From VXRN01 sp963664365 (GTDB taxonomy: Bacteria > Chloroflexota > Dehalococcoidia > Lucifugimonadales > UBA1123), in assembly GCA_963664365.1 (NCBI GenBank), contig OY761144.1, positions 2,790,001-2,854,000 on the forward strand: a stretch of 64,000 bases of DNA, given 5' to 3'. Shown here in pieces: positions 8,135-16,667 of the stretch. Position 1 is the first letter of the stretch; every line of letters starts with the position of its first letter. The position numbers and the translations under genes were made by a program. The notes below the pieces were generated by a model. That model had not been told where the DNA came from, searched no databases, and was given only the letters and a program-made list of their open reading frames with translations.

Positions 8135-9418
8135 ATGGTTACTGATACGAAAAGTGAATACGGTTCGTTCCGCGACAGCCTGCGGGCTCCCATACATCGC
8201 TGGTTCACGTATCCCGCCGGGTATTCCTACAAGTTCGTCGAAGCCAAGATAAGACAGTATGGACAAAATGGCGGCTCGACCATAGCAGACCCTTTTCTTG
8301 GGACGGGTACCACTTCCGTCGCAGCCAAGATGGCAGGGGTGAACTCGGTAGGCATCGAAGCGCACAGTTTCGTTCACTGGGTCGCGAAGACCAAGATGTT
8401 CTTCCACCATGACCTTGAGCGTCTGTCGGCTTCCGTACATGAGGTGGCGAAGCGTGCGGAGTCTCTGACAGGCCGGATCGACTGGTCCGATCTCTGGCCT
8501 CCGCTTGTGTACAAGTGCTTCACTGATGACAACTTGGCCCAGCTTGCTGCGCTTCGCCACGCTATAACGGAATTCGACACCGAGCCGCATGTTCTCGACT
8601 TCCTGAAACTCGCGCTGACTTCGACCCTCCGCATCGTAACGACCGCAGGCGCGGGGTGGCCTTACATCGCGCCGAGCGAGTACCACTCCAAAAAGGTGGA
8701 CAGGCACGCGCTGACCGAATTTCAGGAGCGATGCCATCTCATGATGTCGGATATCCAGCAGTTGCAAACGCTGGGTATCCCGTACTCCTCGCACGACGTT
8801 CTGCTAGGCGACGCGAGAAAGTTCGCTTCGTACGTGGAACCCGAAACTGTTGACTTGATAGTTACCTCTCCCCCTTATCTGAACAACTACGACTACGCCG
8901 ACCGGACGAGGTTGGAGACATACTTCTGGGGGTACTACGAGTCGTGGTCTGACATCACCCGCGAGGTTCGCGACCATCTCATAATGGCGGCCACTACTCA
9001 AGTGCGAACGTCGTCTATGAACGAGACCATAGAGCGCCCGGGAATTCGCCGGGTGGATGAACGAATACACGGAGAACTATCCGAGGTTATCGAGCGGCTG
9101 CGGGAAATGAGGGCCATCAAGAGCGGGAAGAAGACTTATGACTACGTGGTGGCGGGCTACTTCGAGGATATGCTCCAGGTGTTGACGGGAGCTAGGGAGG
9201 TTCTCAAGCCGGGCGGTCACTTCGTGCTGGTACTCGGAGATTCCGCCCCTTACGGGGTTCACGTCCCGACTGAGAAGATTATCGGCAGGCTGGCCGTAGC
9301 CGTCGGCTTTGCGACCTACGATATCGAGCAGATTCGAACGCGCGGCGGAAAGTGGGGACACAACCCCCAGCGTCACAAAGCGCCTCTGCGCGAGAGCATC
9401 CTGACGATAGCTAGGTAA
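8135..9418 (+). CDS. Site-specific DNA methyltransferase
   Basis: A 427-residue SAM-dependent DNA amino-methyltransferase. Motif I is DPFLGTGTT at residues 52-60, followed by the acidic end of the next strand (VGIE). Motif IV is TSPPY at 244-248, which suggests N4-cytosine methylation more than N6-adenine. The C-terminus has LKPGGHFVLVLGDS and a basic tail. No restriction endonuclease is adjacent, so it may be a solitary methylase or part of the accessory cluster with the DUF6884 gene that follows. Recognition sequence cannot be read. Confidence 0.85.
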   Translation: MVTDTKSEYGSFRDSLRAPIHRWFTYPAGYSYKFVEAKIRQYGQNGGSTIADPFLGTGTTSVAAKMAGVNSVGIEAHSFVHWVAKTKMFFHHDLERLSASVHEVAKRAESLTGRIDWSDLWPPLVYKCFTDDNLAQLAALRHAITEFDTEPHVLDFLKLALTSTLRIVTTAGAGWPYIAPSEYHSKKVDRHALTEFQERCHLMMSDIQQLQTLGIPYSSHDVLLGDARKFASYVEPETVDLIVTSPPYLNNYDYADRTRLETYFWGYYESWSDITREVRDHLIMAATTQVRTSSMNETIERPGIRRVDERIHGELSEVIERLREMRAIKSGKKTYDYVVAGYFEDMLQVLTGAREVLKPGGHFVLVLGDSAPYGVHVPTEKIIGRLAVAVGFATYDIEQIRTRGGKWGHNPQRHKAPLRESILTIAR

Positions 9419-9470
9419 AGGGGGATGCGATGCGGGCATTGACTGATTTGGAGTAGGATAGAATCATCAC

Positions 9471-9890
9471 ATGGACATCTATCTACTGTCGTGCGTAGCA
9501 CAGAAACTGGCGGTTCCCGCTCCCGCGAGAGAGTTGTACATCTCTGCTTGGTTCCGCAAGGCCCGCAGCTACACGGAAGGCACTGGGCAGCCTTGGTTCA
9601 TACTGTCTGCCAAATATGGTCTTGTACATCCGGATAAGGTAATCTCGCCCTACGACCTCACTTTGAACGACATGGCAGTTGCGGACCGCCGCCAGTGGGC
9701 GAGTAGAGCGCTTGCACAACTGGGGCCGCATCTGGATGGTGTCGAGTCCGTCGTGTTCTTGACCGGCCAACATTACCGGAAGTTCTTGGAGCCACCTTTG
9801 CGAAGTTGTGGCCTGGCTGTATCCGTCCCGATGGAAGGCTTGAGGATTGGCGAGCAGTTGAGATGGTTGAACAGGGCGCTTGATGGTTGA
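9471..9890 (+). CDS. DUF6884 family protein
   Basis: A 139-residue protein matching the DUF6884 pattern: LLSC..QK at the N-terminus, LY.SAWFRKAR, the highly conserved WFILSAKYGLV and YDLTLNDM, and FLTGQHYRKFL near the C-terminus. Function is unknown; such genes tend to occur in accessory or defence neighbourhoods, as here beside a methyltransferase. The next reading frame starts inside its end (ATG 9883), which indicates coupling. Confidence 0.75.
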   Translation: MDIYLLSCVAQKLAVPAPARELYISAWFRKARSYTEGTGQPWFILSAKYGLVHPDKVISPYDLTLNDMAVADRRQWASRALAQLGPHLDGVESVVFLTGQHYRKFLEPPLRSCGLAVSVPMEGLRIGEQLRWLNRALDG

Positions 9891-10002
9891 ACGTCTGAGA
9901 GACACAATCCGTTTCTATGAGCTTCTCGACCGCCTTGCAGATCGGGTTGGTGGCCCCAGGCACTTGCAGAACTGCCACGCCAATATGGGCTCGACTCATT
10001 AG
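9883..10002 (+). pseudogene. Truncated partner of the DUF6884 gene
   Basis: A 39-residue frame (ATG 9883 to TAG 10000-10002) overlapping the end of the DUF6884 gene. Its sequence, RFYELLDRLADRVGGPRHLQ followed by NCHANMG, resembles the N-terminus of a larger protein family that I recall next to DUF6884 genes (R.Y.LLD.L..R.GG.R.L..C.G.M.WP..GVYFFFE). The homology appears to stop after about 36 residues, where the HigA-like gene begins. I read it as a decayed N-terminal remnant; a real 39-residue product cannot be excluded. Confidence 0.45.
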
Positions 10003-10013
10003 TGAGATTGCCG

Positions 10014-10325
10014 ATGAACGACGTAGGAATTGAAGTCAGAATGACCCCTCCGCATCCGGGAGACTTCATCCGCACGGAGATTGTTGAAGACTTGGGCCTC
10101 GGCGTGGAAGAGGCGGCTCACATCCTCAGAGTAGATCCCGCGACCCTGCCCGACGTTCTCAGTGGCCGCTCGCCGCTGTCGCCCGAGTTGGCGCTGCGCG
10201 TTGAAAAGGCGTTCGGAGTCGGTATGGACATGCTGCTGAGGATGCAGGCATGGCACGACGCCGCGCAAATGCGCGCTCGCGAAGATGAGATCAACGTACA
10301 GAGGTATGCCCCTCTCTCACGATGA
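10014..10325 (+). CDS. HigA-like antitoxin (orphan)
   Basis: A 103-residue XRE-family helix-turn-helix protein of the HigA/VapI addiction-module type. Typical features are PHPGDFIRTEIVEDLGL, the HTH around EEAAHILRVDPATLPDVLSG, LSPELALRVEKAFGV and LLRMQAWHDAAQMR. Start candidates are GTG 10002, ATG 10014 and ATG 10041; family alignments begin near the last. No HigB toxin is adjacent: the upstream frame is a DUF6884 partner remnant. It may be a solitary antitoxin or general regulator. Confidence 0.78.
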   Translation: MNDVGIEVRMTPPHPGDFIRTEIVEDLGLGVEEAAHILRVDPATLPDVLSGRSPLSPELALRVEKAFGVGMDMLLRMQAWHDAAQMRAREDEINVQRYAPLSR

Positions 10326-10331
10326 ACCCCT

Positions 10332-11591
10332 TCACCCGATCCTCTCAAACCCGGTGTACGGCCTCAATGCCTCCGGAACCACCACGGAGCCGTCGGACTG
10401 CTGGTAGTTCTCCAAGATTGAGATTATGACCCTCGGGAGGGCGAGGCCTGAGCCGTTCAGGGTGTGGACGAGGCGAGGTCGAGCGCCGGCTTCGGGGCGG
10501 TAGCGGATTTTGCCGCGCCGAGCTTGGTAGTCGGTGCAGTTGGAGCATGAGCTGACCTCAAGCCAGCGGTCCGCGCCCGGCGCCCACATCTCGACGTCGT
10601 AAGCCTTGACCGCGGGGGAGGCCATGTCGCCGGTGGCGAGTTCCAGCACTCTGTACGGGATTTGCAGGGCCTCGACGACCGCCTCGGCCGCCGCAACCAG
10701 CGAGTCGAGCTCATCGGCGGACCGCTCAGGCTCGACGAACTTGTACATCTCCACTTTGTCGAACTGGTGGACTCGCATGATGCCCCGCGTGTCACGCCCG
10801 GCGGACGCCTTCTCTCGCCGCCAGCACGGAGTGTGGGCCACGTAGTATCTGGGAAGGTCGTCGGCGGTGAGTATCTCATCGCGGTGCAGGCTGGTTATCG
10901 CCGCCTCCGCCGTCGGCAGCATCCACAGGTCGTCCTCGTCGTCGTGGTACATCTCCTCCCGGAAGCCGGGCAGGTGACCGCTCGCGAGTACCGTATCGCG
11001 GTTGACCATGTATGGTAGATACACCTCCGTGTAGCCGTGACGCTCGACGTGCAAGTCCAGCATGAATGAGATCAGGGCGCGTTGGAGCTTGGCGCCCAAG
11101 CCTCTTAGCACGAAGAAGCGGGAACCGGACAGCCGCACTCCGCGCTCGAAATCTATGATGCCCAGACGCTCGGCGATGTCCCAGTGGGCCTCAGGCTCGA
11201 AGTCGAAGGACGGAAGCTCGCCGACGGTTTTCACCTCGACGTTGGCCGACTCGTCGGGGCCGACCGGCGCGCTTTGGTCCGGGATGTTGGGCACTCTGAG
11301 GAGCAGTTCGTCCAACGTTTCGCCGGTCGAACGCAGACGTTCCTCTAGCTCCTTGATCCGGGAGCCGGCGTTGCGCATCTCTTCGATCAACTCTTGGGGA
11401 CGCTCCTTCGACCGCCCCATCTCGCGGCTGACCTCGTTCCGCCTGGCCCTGAGCGCGTCCGCCTGGACGATAAGAGAGCGGCGCTCCTCGTCCAGGAAGA
11501 GGATTTCGTCTATCGGGACGTCGGCGTCCCTCTTACGCATGGCTTCCCGAACCAGGTCGGGGTCGCTGCGGATGAGTTCGATTGAGATCAT
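10332..11591 (-). CDS. serS: Seryl-tRNA synthetase
   Basis: A 419-residue class II aminoacyl-tRNA synthetase that charges tRNA-Ser in the cytoplasm. The N-terminal third is the long antiparallel coiled coil (residues about 30-105). The catalytic domain has HWDIAERLGIIDFERG, YTEVYLPYMVN, the motif 2 region AHTPCWRREKASAGRDTRGIMRVHQFDKVE, and motif 3 within LNGSGLALPRVIISILENYQ. Length matches the bacterial enzyme (about 420-430). It converges on the HigA-like gene. Confidence 0.97.
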   Translation of the reverse strand: MISIELIRSDPDLVREAMRKRDADVPIDEILFLDEERRSLIVQADALRARRNEVSREMGRSKERPQELIEEMRNAGSRIKELEERLRSTGETLDELLLRVPNIPDQSAPVGPDESANVEVKTVGELPSFDFEPEAHWDIAERLGIIDFERGVRLSGSRFFVLRGLGAKLQRALISFMLDLHVERHGYTEVYLPYMVNRDTVLASGHLPGFREEMYHDDEDDLWMLPTAEAAITSLHRDEILTADDLPRYYVAHTPCWRREKASAGRDTRGIMRVHQFDKVEMYKFVEPERSADELDSLVAAAEAVVEALQIPYRVLELATGDMASPAVKAYDVEMWAPGADRWLEVSSCSNCTDYQARRGKIRYRPEAGARPRLVHTLNGSGLALPRVIISILENYQQSDGSVVVPEALRPYTGFERIG

Positions 11592-11734
11592 GACAAACGC
11601 CTAGTTCATAACCGATCTGCGGGTCGGGGCCGCCGTATCCTGTCGGAGCGCCGCTCGCTTCTTGATTGGTTATTCTATTGATGCGCCCGCCGGGGACGCA
11701 AGCGAACGGGGCGGCTACCCGTCACGCAGTCGGC

Positions 11735-11740
11735 TATAAT
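11735..11740 (+). promoter_or_regulatory. Probable -10 element (TATAAT)
   Basis: A perfect TATAAT 37 bp upstream of the TTG at 11777. The -35 region does not match consensus, so this is a partial promoter call. Confidence 0.4.
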
Positions 11741-11776
11741 GTATCTACCGCGAAGCAACCGACGGAGTGATGAACA

Positions 11777-12142
11777 TTGGCGAACGTTGACGTCTGGGTG
11801 TCTGAGTATGCCGACGAGCTTATAGCAACTCCCAGAGCGCATCTGAGGCTGACGCTCGAACAGGACGCTCAGGGACTTGCGCTCACCTACCAGGGCAGGG
11901 AACTCCTGAGATGCTATCTGACGCCCAACGGGATGCTGGCAGGCGGGTTCGTAGCACAGTCGCTGGGAGTCAAGCTGCCGCCGCTCGGCGAGTCGGTTTT
12001 GGCGCGGGTTTCGACCGGAGTCCTGTACCGCGTTCTGGGCGTCTGCCAGTTGGACTACTCGGAGGAGGCGTCCTACGTCGTATTGGAGAGGCTGTTGGAG
12101 GAGGCGCAGATGCAGCGGGGCGCGACGAACTTGGCGGAGTGA
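11777..12142 (+). CDS. Hypothetical protein upstream of fatty-acid genes
   Basis: A 121-residue soluble protein that I do not recognise. The start is TTG 11777, preceded by GGAG at suitable spacing; the nearby ATG at 11770 is out of frame. The sequence is mixed alpha/beta without Cys pairs, membrane segments or a signal peptide. It sits directly before a promoter-driven dehydratase gene in the same direction. Confidence 0.6.
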   Translation: MANVDVWVSEYADELIATPRAHLRLTLEQDAQGLALTYQGRELLRCYLTPNGMLAGGFVAQSLGVKLPPLGESVLARVSTGVLYRVLGVCQLDYSEEASYVVLERLLEEAQMQRGATNLAE

Positions 12143-12148
12143 GCCGCG

Positions 12149-12177
12149 TTGAACTGGCCCCACTGTGGCACTATAAT
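12149..12177 (+). promoter_or_regulatory. Sigma70-type promoter for dehydratase/fatty-acid genes
   Basis: TTGAAC at 12149-12154, a 17-nt spacer and a perfect TATAAT at 12172-12177. It would initiate near 12184 and give a short leader to the ATG at 12212, which has GAGG just upstream. The TTG of the -35 box opens a longer in-frame reading frame and could be mistaken for the start codon. Confidence 0.75.
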
Positions 12178-12211
12178 CTCACGGAGCAGATACGGCGAAT
12201 TCGAGGTATGG

Positions 12212-12640
12212 ATGTTTCAGGACTACGGAGAGTTGAAGCCGGGCACACAGGTTTCCAGCAAGGTGTACGACCTGGAGCCTGAAGTTGTGTCCGACTACGT
12301 GGACGCGGTCCAGCACGAAAACGGACTTCTCGAAGACGGTCAGGGCCGAGAGTTGGTACCGCCGATGGCGGTCGCGGCTCTCAGCATAAGGGGCGCGGTC
12401 GAAGACCTGCGTATTCCGGGCGGCACGCTTCACGCCGGACAGGAGATAAGGTTCAGCCGCGCGGTCGCGGTCGGAACGCGGCTAAACTGCGTGGCTACGC
12501 TGACCCAGAACTCGGTTCGGGGAGGATGGCGGTTTCTAGTCGTGGATTGCAGCGTAACCGACGACGGCTCGGAGGTAATGACCGGCAAGAGCACGATCAT
12601 GATTCCGGCGGGCCAAGGTCCGCGTGAGGCCGAATGTTGA
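12212..12640 (+). CDS. MaoC/FAS1-like dehydratase, N-terminal-type subunit
   Basis: A 142-residue hotdog-fold protein of the FAS1-like dehydratase type, which pairs with MaoC-type subunits to dehydrate 3-hydroxyacyl thioesters. It contains PPMAVAALSIRG in the position of the central helix and the GGTLHAGQEIRFSRAVAVGT strand pair. The catalytic D.N..H motif is absent; it is supplied by the next gene, which overlaps it by 7 nt (ATG 12634). The start is set by the promoter at 12149-12177. Confidence 0.7.
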   Translation: MFQDYGELKPGTQVSSKVYDLEPEVVSDYVDAVQHENGLLEDGQGRELVPPMAVAALSIRGAVEDLRIPGGTLHAGQEIRFSRAVAVGTRLNCVATLTQNSVRGGWRFLVVDCSVTDDGSEVMTGKSTIMIPAGQGPREAEC

Positions 12641-13044
12641 TGGAAGCCGGGGACGGTCTGCCCGAGATCCGCAGGCACATAGACCAAGCTCGGATCGAGC
12701 AGTACGCCAGGGCGTCGGGGGACTTCAACCCGATACACATAGACCGAGACTTTGCCGCTCAGAGCCAGTTCGGAGGGACTATCGCCCACGGTATGATGAT
12801 CGCGGCTACGATCTCGGAGATGATGAGCGCCGCGTTCGGGCGGCGGTGGGCAGACACCGGAAGCATGAAGATCAGATTCAGGTCGCCGGTCAAGCCCGGC
12901 CAGAGCGTTACCGCTATGGGAACAGTTAAGAATGTCACAGCGTCGGAGTCGGGCAGCAGGGTCGTCTGCGCCGTCTCCGTAGTCAAGGATGACGGCGAAA
13001 CGGCCATTGCGGGACAGGCCGAGGTCACGCTGGCCGCGTCCTGA
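12634..13044 (+). CDS. MaoC family dehydratase
   Basis: A 136-residue (R)-specific hydratase/dehydratase. The catalytic motif ASGDFNPIHIDRDFA with its Asp-His pair, followed by FGGTIAHGMM, is intact. Together with the preceding half it probably forms a heterodimeric 3-hydroxyacyl-ACP or -CoA dehydratase, standing in for FabZ in this cluster (inferred from the neighbouring plsX, fabG and fabL). It overlaps the upstream stop; a second in-frame ATG is at 12640. Confidence 0.82.
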   Translation: MLMEAGDGLPEIRRHIDQARIEQYARASGDFNPIHIDRDFAAQSQFGGTIAHGMMIAATISEMMSAAFGRRWADTGSMKIRFRSPVKPGQSVTAMGTVKNVTASESGSRVVCAVSVVKDDGETAIAGQAEVTLAAS

Positions 13045-13072
13045 CCTCAAGATAAGTTAGGGAGAGATAGAT

Positions 13073-14092
13073 TTGGCAACAGAAACCGGACATGTCAGAA
13101 TCGCGGTGGACGCCATGGGCGGAGACAACGCTCCGGCGGAGATCGTGAAGGGCGCGGTTGAGTTCGCGGCGTCGGGCGAGGGCCAGGTCATGCTGGTCGG
13201 CGACCCCGAGGCCGTTCAGCGCGAGTTGGCCGCCTATGACGTTTCACGGCTGCCCATCGGCGTGGTTCCAAGCGAGGGGGTTATCGAAGAAGGAGAACCC
13301 CCGGCGCTCGCGTTGCGCCAGAAGCCGAAGGCCTCGATTCTCGTCGCGACCGGAATGGTGAAACGGGGCATGGCGGACGCCTGTGTGTCGATGGGTTCGA
13401 CAGGCGCGACAATGGCGGCGGCGGCGGTGGTTCTCGGACTGGCCAAGGGAGTCGAGCGTCCGGCGCTCGGCGGGCCGGTTTTGGGAGTCGCTCCCAAAAC
13501 CTGCATACTGGACCTCGGCACCAACGTCGATTGCCGCCCGAGGCAGTTGCTCAGCTTCGGCGCGATCGGCGACGTGTTCGCCAGGTCGTTCTGGGGCGTG
13601 GAGAATCCGCGCGTGGCGTTGTTGAGCGTCGGCGCGGAGGTCGGCAAGGGCAACAGGCAGGTTCGCGAGACCACGGAGTTGTTCGCCAAGAGCGGCCTGA
13701 ACTTCATCGGCAACGTCGAGGCGAACGAAGTGCCGCGCGGAGGCGCGGACGTGGTTGTGTGCGACGGCTTCGTCGGCAACATCGTGATGAAGCTGACCGA
13801 GGGCCTCGGCCAGGAGATCGCGCGGCATCTGCGCGGCAGCCTGTCGGGCAAATTGGCCGACGACGACCTCGAACAAGTTCTCGTCGAGGTCTATGAGCTG
13901 AACAACGTCGTCGCGACGCGCGGAGGCGGGCCGCTGTTCGGAGTCAATGGCGTCAGCGTCGTGGGACATGGCGCCGCCCGGTCCGATGCCGTCAGGCGCG
14001 CGATAGAAACGGCCAAGCTCTCCGTGGAGACGGGATTCATCCCGCAGATGAATCGGCAGCTTGAAGAGCTCGACGCGCGGCTGAACACATAA
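13073..14092 (+). CDS. plsX: Phosphate acyltransferase PlsX
   Basis: A 339-residue enzyme that makes acyl-phosphate from acyl-ACP and phosphate, feeding PlsY in phospholipid synthesis. Diagnostic segments are VAVDAMGGDNAP at the N-terminus, CVSMGSTGATMAAA, LDLGTNVDC, GNVEANEVPRGGADVVVCDGFVGNI (the last split over the active site) and VNGVSVVGHG near the C-terminus. The start is TTG after an AGGGAGAG ribosome site. It sits between dehydratase and reductase genes as in many fatty-acid/phospholipid clusters. Confidence 0.95.
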   Translation: MATETGHVRIAVDAMGGDNAPAEIVKGAVEFAASGEGQVMLVGDPEAVQRELAAYDVSRLPIGVVPSEGVIEEGEPPALALRQKPKASILVATGMVKRGMADACVSMGSTGATMAAAAVVLGLAKGVERPALGGPVLGVAPKTCILDLGTNVDCRPRQLLSFGAIGDVFARSFWGVENPRVALLSVGAEVGKGNRQVRETTELFAKSGLNFIGNVEANEVPRGGADVVVCDGFVGNIVMKLTEGLGQEIARHLRGSLSGKLADDDLEQVLVEVYELNNVVATRGGGPLFGVNGVSVVGHGAARSDAVRRAIETAKLSVETGFIPQMNRQLEELDARLNT

Positions 14093-14124
14093 CCCCTAGA
14101 TAGTCGAATCTCTCAGGAGGAATC

Positions 14125-14877
14125 TTGGTCAAATCTGATATAGATGGACGCTACGCGCTGGTGACAGGCGCGTCGAAAGGCATCGGAAGAGCGGTCGCCC
14201 TGCGCCTAGCGGAGAAGGGCGTACACGTCGCCGTCAACTACAACAGGTCCGAGTCGGAAGCCGACGAGACCGTCTGCGCGGTCGAAGAGCGCGGCGTGAC
14301 GGCGTTCAAAGTCCAGGCCGACGTCAGCCAGCTTGACGACGTAAAGGGCATGGTCGATGCGGTGACGGAGCGATTCGGGCAGATCGACATCCTCGTCAAC
14401 AACGCGGGCATCATTAGCGACGGGCTTCTGATCCGCATGTCGGACGACGCATGGGACAGCGTAATCAGCACCAACTTGTCCGGGACGTTCTACTGTTCGA
14501 GGGCGGTACTCAGAGGCATGATCCGGCGCAGATGGGGCAGGATCATCAACATAGGGTCGGTGGTCGGCATCAGGGGCAACGTGGGGCAGGTCAACTACTC
14601 TGCCTCCAAGGCCGGGATCATGGGCTTCACCAAGGCCCTCGCCAAAGAGGTTGCGACGCGCGGGATTACGGTCAACACGGTAACTCCCGGCTACATAAGT
14701 ACCGACACGGTTGACGTGCTGCCGCAAGCGACCAAGGACCGCATCATGACTTGGATTCCGCAGGGTCACTTCGGCGAGGTGGACGACGTGGCGCACCTGG
14801 TCGCATTCATCGCGAGCGAGAAGGCCAAGTACATGACCGGCCAAGTCGTCAGCGTTGACGGCGGAATGGCGATATGA
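14125..14877 (+). CDS. fabG: 3-oxoacyl-[ACP] reductase
   Basis: A 250-residue short-chain dehydrogenase. NADP-binding TGASKGIG, NNAG at residues about 92-95, the catalytic serine (NIGSVVG) and YSASKAG are present, and the C-terminus SVDGGMAI is typical of FabG. The start is TTG, 5 nt after AGGAGG. Context (plsX before, enoyl reductase after) supports a role in the fatty-acid cycle rather than a catabolic SDR. Confidence 0.88.
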   Translation: MVKSDIDGRYALVTGASKGIGRAVALRLAEKGVHVAVNYNRSESEADETVCAVEERGVTAFKVQADVSQLDDVKGMVDAVTERFGQIDILVNNAGIISDGLLIRMSDDAWDSVISTNLSGTFYCSRAVLRGMIRRRWGRIINIGSVVGIRGNVGQVNYSASKAGIMGFTKALAKEVATRGITVNTVTPGYISTDTVDVLPQATKDRIMTWIPQGHFGEVDDVAHLVAFIASEKAKYMTGQVVSVDGGMAI

Positions 14878-14887
14878 GGTCGGCCCG

Positions 14888-15637
14888 TTGACGTTCGAGG
14901 GCAAAGTCGCGCTCGTCACCGGAGGCTCACGCGGTATCGGGAAAGCCATCGCCCTAGAGCTTGCGAGTCGGGGCGTGGACATCGCCTTCAACTATCTTCG
15001 CAGCCACGCCGCCGCCGCCGAAACCCAGTCGGAGATCGAGGGCATGGGCGTCCGCTGTCTGAAGTTCCGCGCGCACTTGGGAGACGAGGCCAAGATCGCG
15101 AGTCTATTCGAGGCCATAGAGTCTGAATTCGGGCGTCTCGACATCCTGGTGAACAACGCCGCCACAGGCGTCCAGCGTCCCGCTCTTGAATTGGAGTCGA
15201 AGCACTGGGACTGGACCCTCAACGTCAACGCGAGGGCGGCGTGGCTGTGCGTAGTCGCGGCTTCCAAGCTGATGAAAGACGGCGGCCACGTCGTCAACAT
15301 TTCGAGCGAGGGATCTCGGCGTGTCTTGCCGTTCTACTTCTCGGTGGGCGTGTCCAAGGCCGCGCTTGAGGCGGTCACGCGCTACCTTGCGGTCGAGCTT
15401 GCGCCGCTCAACATAGTCGTGAACGCGGTATCCGGCGGCTACGTCGATACCGGCGCTCTGGACCATTTCCCGACGAAAGATGAGATGCTGGAAGCGGGCC
15501 GCAACATCCCAGCGGGCCGCATGGTGACAGTGCAGGACGTCGCCAAGACGGTCGCTTTCCTCTGCTCCCCCGACGCCGAGATGATAAGAGGCCAAGTTAT
15601 CGTGGTGGACGGCGGCGCGACGCTCGAATCGCAATGA
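14888..15637 (+). CDS. fabL: Enoyl-[ACP] reductase III (FabL)
   Basis: A 249-residue SDR that closely follows the pattern of Bacillus FabL, which reduces enoyl-ACP with NADPH. Shared landmarks are VTGGSRGIGKA, NNAATGV.RP..ELE..HWDWT, VGVSKAALEA.TRYLAVEL, NAVSGGYVDT.AL.HFP and MIRGQ.IVVDGG. The TTG start at 14888 follows GAGGT; an upstream in-frame ATG lies inside fabG. With the MaoC pair, plsX and fabG it gives reduction-dehydration-reduction capacity. acpP, fabD, fabF and fabH are not in the window. Confidence 0.85.
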   Translation: MTFEGKVALVTGGSRGIGKAIALELASRGVDIAFNYLRSHAAAAETQSEIEGMGVRCLKFRAHLGDEAKIASLFEAIESEFGRLDILVNNAATGVQRPALELESKHWDWTLNVNARAAWLCVVAASKLMKDGGHVVNISSEGSRRVLPFYFSVGVSKAALEAVTRYLAVELAPLNIVVNAVSGGYVDTGALDHFPTKDEMLEAGRNIPAGRMVTVQDVAKTVAFLCSPDAEMIRGQVIVVDGGATLESQ

Positions 15638-15652
15638 CGCCTTTGAACGATC

Positions 15653-16597
15653 TCAGTCGTCTTCCGGTGGGCGCAGGTCTGAGACTGTGGCTTGCACGGA
15701 GCCGTCGGCGTGTTGTACTTGGACTCTGGCCCCATCCTCATAGAACCGCTTGCGGAGGTACGCGAGCGCGAGACCGGGGATCGAGGACGCGACCTCTCCC
15801 GCGTCAGCGCCGTCAACAGTCAGCGCGGAGCCGGGATCCAGAGTTATCGTGTCATCGACGACTAGCTGGCAGAGGAATCGCTGAACGCGGTCGTAGGTAT
15901 TGAGCCTCGCGACGACCTCTTGGCCGATGTAGCAGCCCTTGTTGAAGTTGATGTGGGGTTTTAGGTTGGCCTCAAGAGGATTGCGGGAATCGTTCAATTC
16001 GCTTGGGAACGCCGGGACGCCCTGTTCGATCCTCAGCGTCTCAAGGACGTTCGCGCCGTGCCTCTCAATCCCGTCGGCGCGGATGTCTTGGCCATGCGGC
16101 GCGATGACCTCCCACGCAGGTATCGAGCCGAGATCCGCCCTGACAATGGTATGCGTGCCGTCGGCAATCGCATGACTCAGCGGTTCAACTAGGTCCCACG
16201 CCCCGAATCCGGCCTCAGACAGCGCGTCGCCCGCTCCTTCGCCGACGAACAGGAAATGGCTCGTGTCCGGCGCTGCATCGGCAACGGTTATGTCTTCCGC
16301 AAACGTGTAGAAGTCTATCCACTCTACCACCCTGTCGCTTGTCCCCGGACTGGTGAGAATGAGCAGGCGGTCTCCTAGGTGGAGAACTCGGAGCAGGTCG
16401 ATGATGCGCCCCTTGTTGGTGGTCAGGACCGTCGCCATGCCGCCGCCGGGTTGCAGCAACTCGAGGTCGTTGGTGGACAGACGGTTGAGGAGGTCAAGCG
16501 CATCGTCGCCTCGGACGCTCAACCTGCCGGAGTCTGAAATATCGAATGCCGCCGTGTCCGTCGATAGCCTGGGCGATAGACTCGCCTTCGTAATCAT
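15653..16597 (-). CDS. ygfZ: YgfZ/GcvT-like folate-binding protein
   Basis: A 314-residue protein of the YgfZ/CAF17 family, folate-dependent helpers of iron-sulfur cluster assembly or repair related to the glycine-cleavage T protein. The signature KGCYIGQEVVARLNTYDRV is present near residue 220 with the conserved Cys. The N-terminus has LSVRGDDALDLLNRLSTNDL, as in the GcvT fold. The adjacent iscA-type gene in the same orientation supports a Fe-S role. Confidence 0.85.
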   Translation of the reverse strand: MITKASLSPRLSTDTAAFDISDSGRLSVRGDDALDLLNRLSTNDLELLQPGGGMATVLTTNKGRIIDLLRVLHLGDRLLILTSPGTSDRVVEWIDFYTFAEDITVADAAPDTSHFLFVGEGAGDALSEAGFGAWDLVEPLSHAIADGTHTIVRADLGSIPAWEVIAPHGQDIRADGIERHGANVLETLRIEQGVPAFPSELNDSRNPLEANLKPHINFNKGCYIGQEVVARLNTYDRVQRFLCQLVVDDTITLDPGSALTVDGADAGEVASSIPGLALAYLRKRFYEDGARVQVQHADGSVQATVSDLRPPEDD

Positions 16598-16667
16598 CGA
16601 ACCTCCTAAAGCACGAGCGCCGCGTGGACGTAACGCGGCGCGGCGATGCGGAATTCCCGGTAATTGG

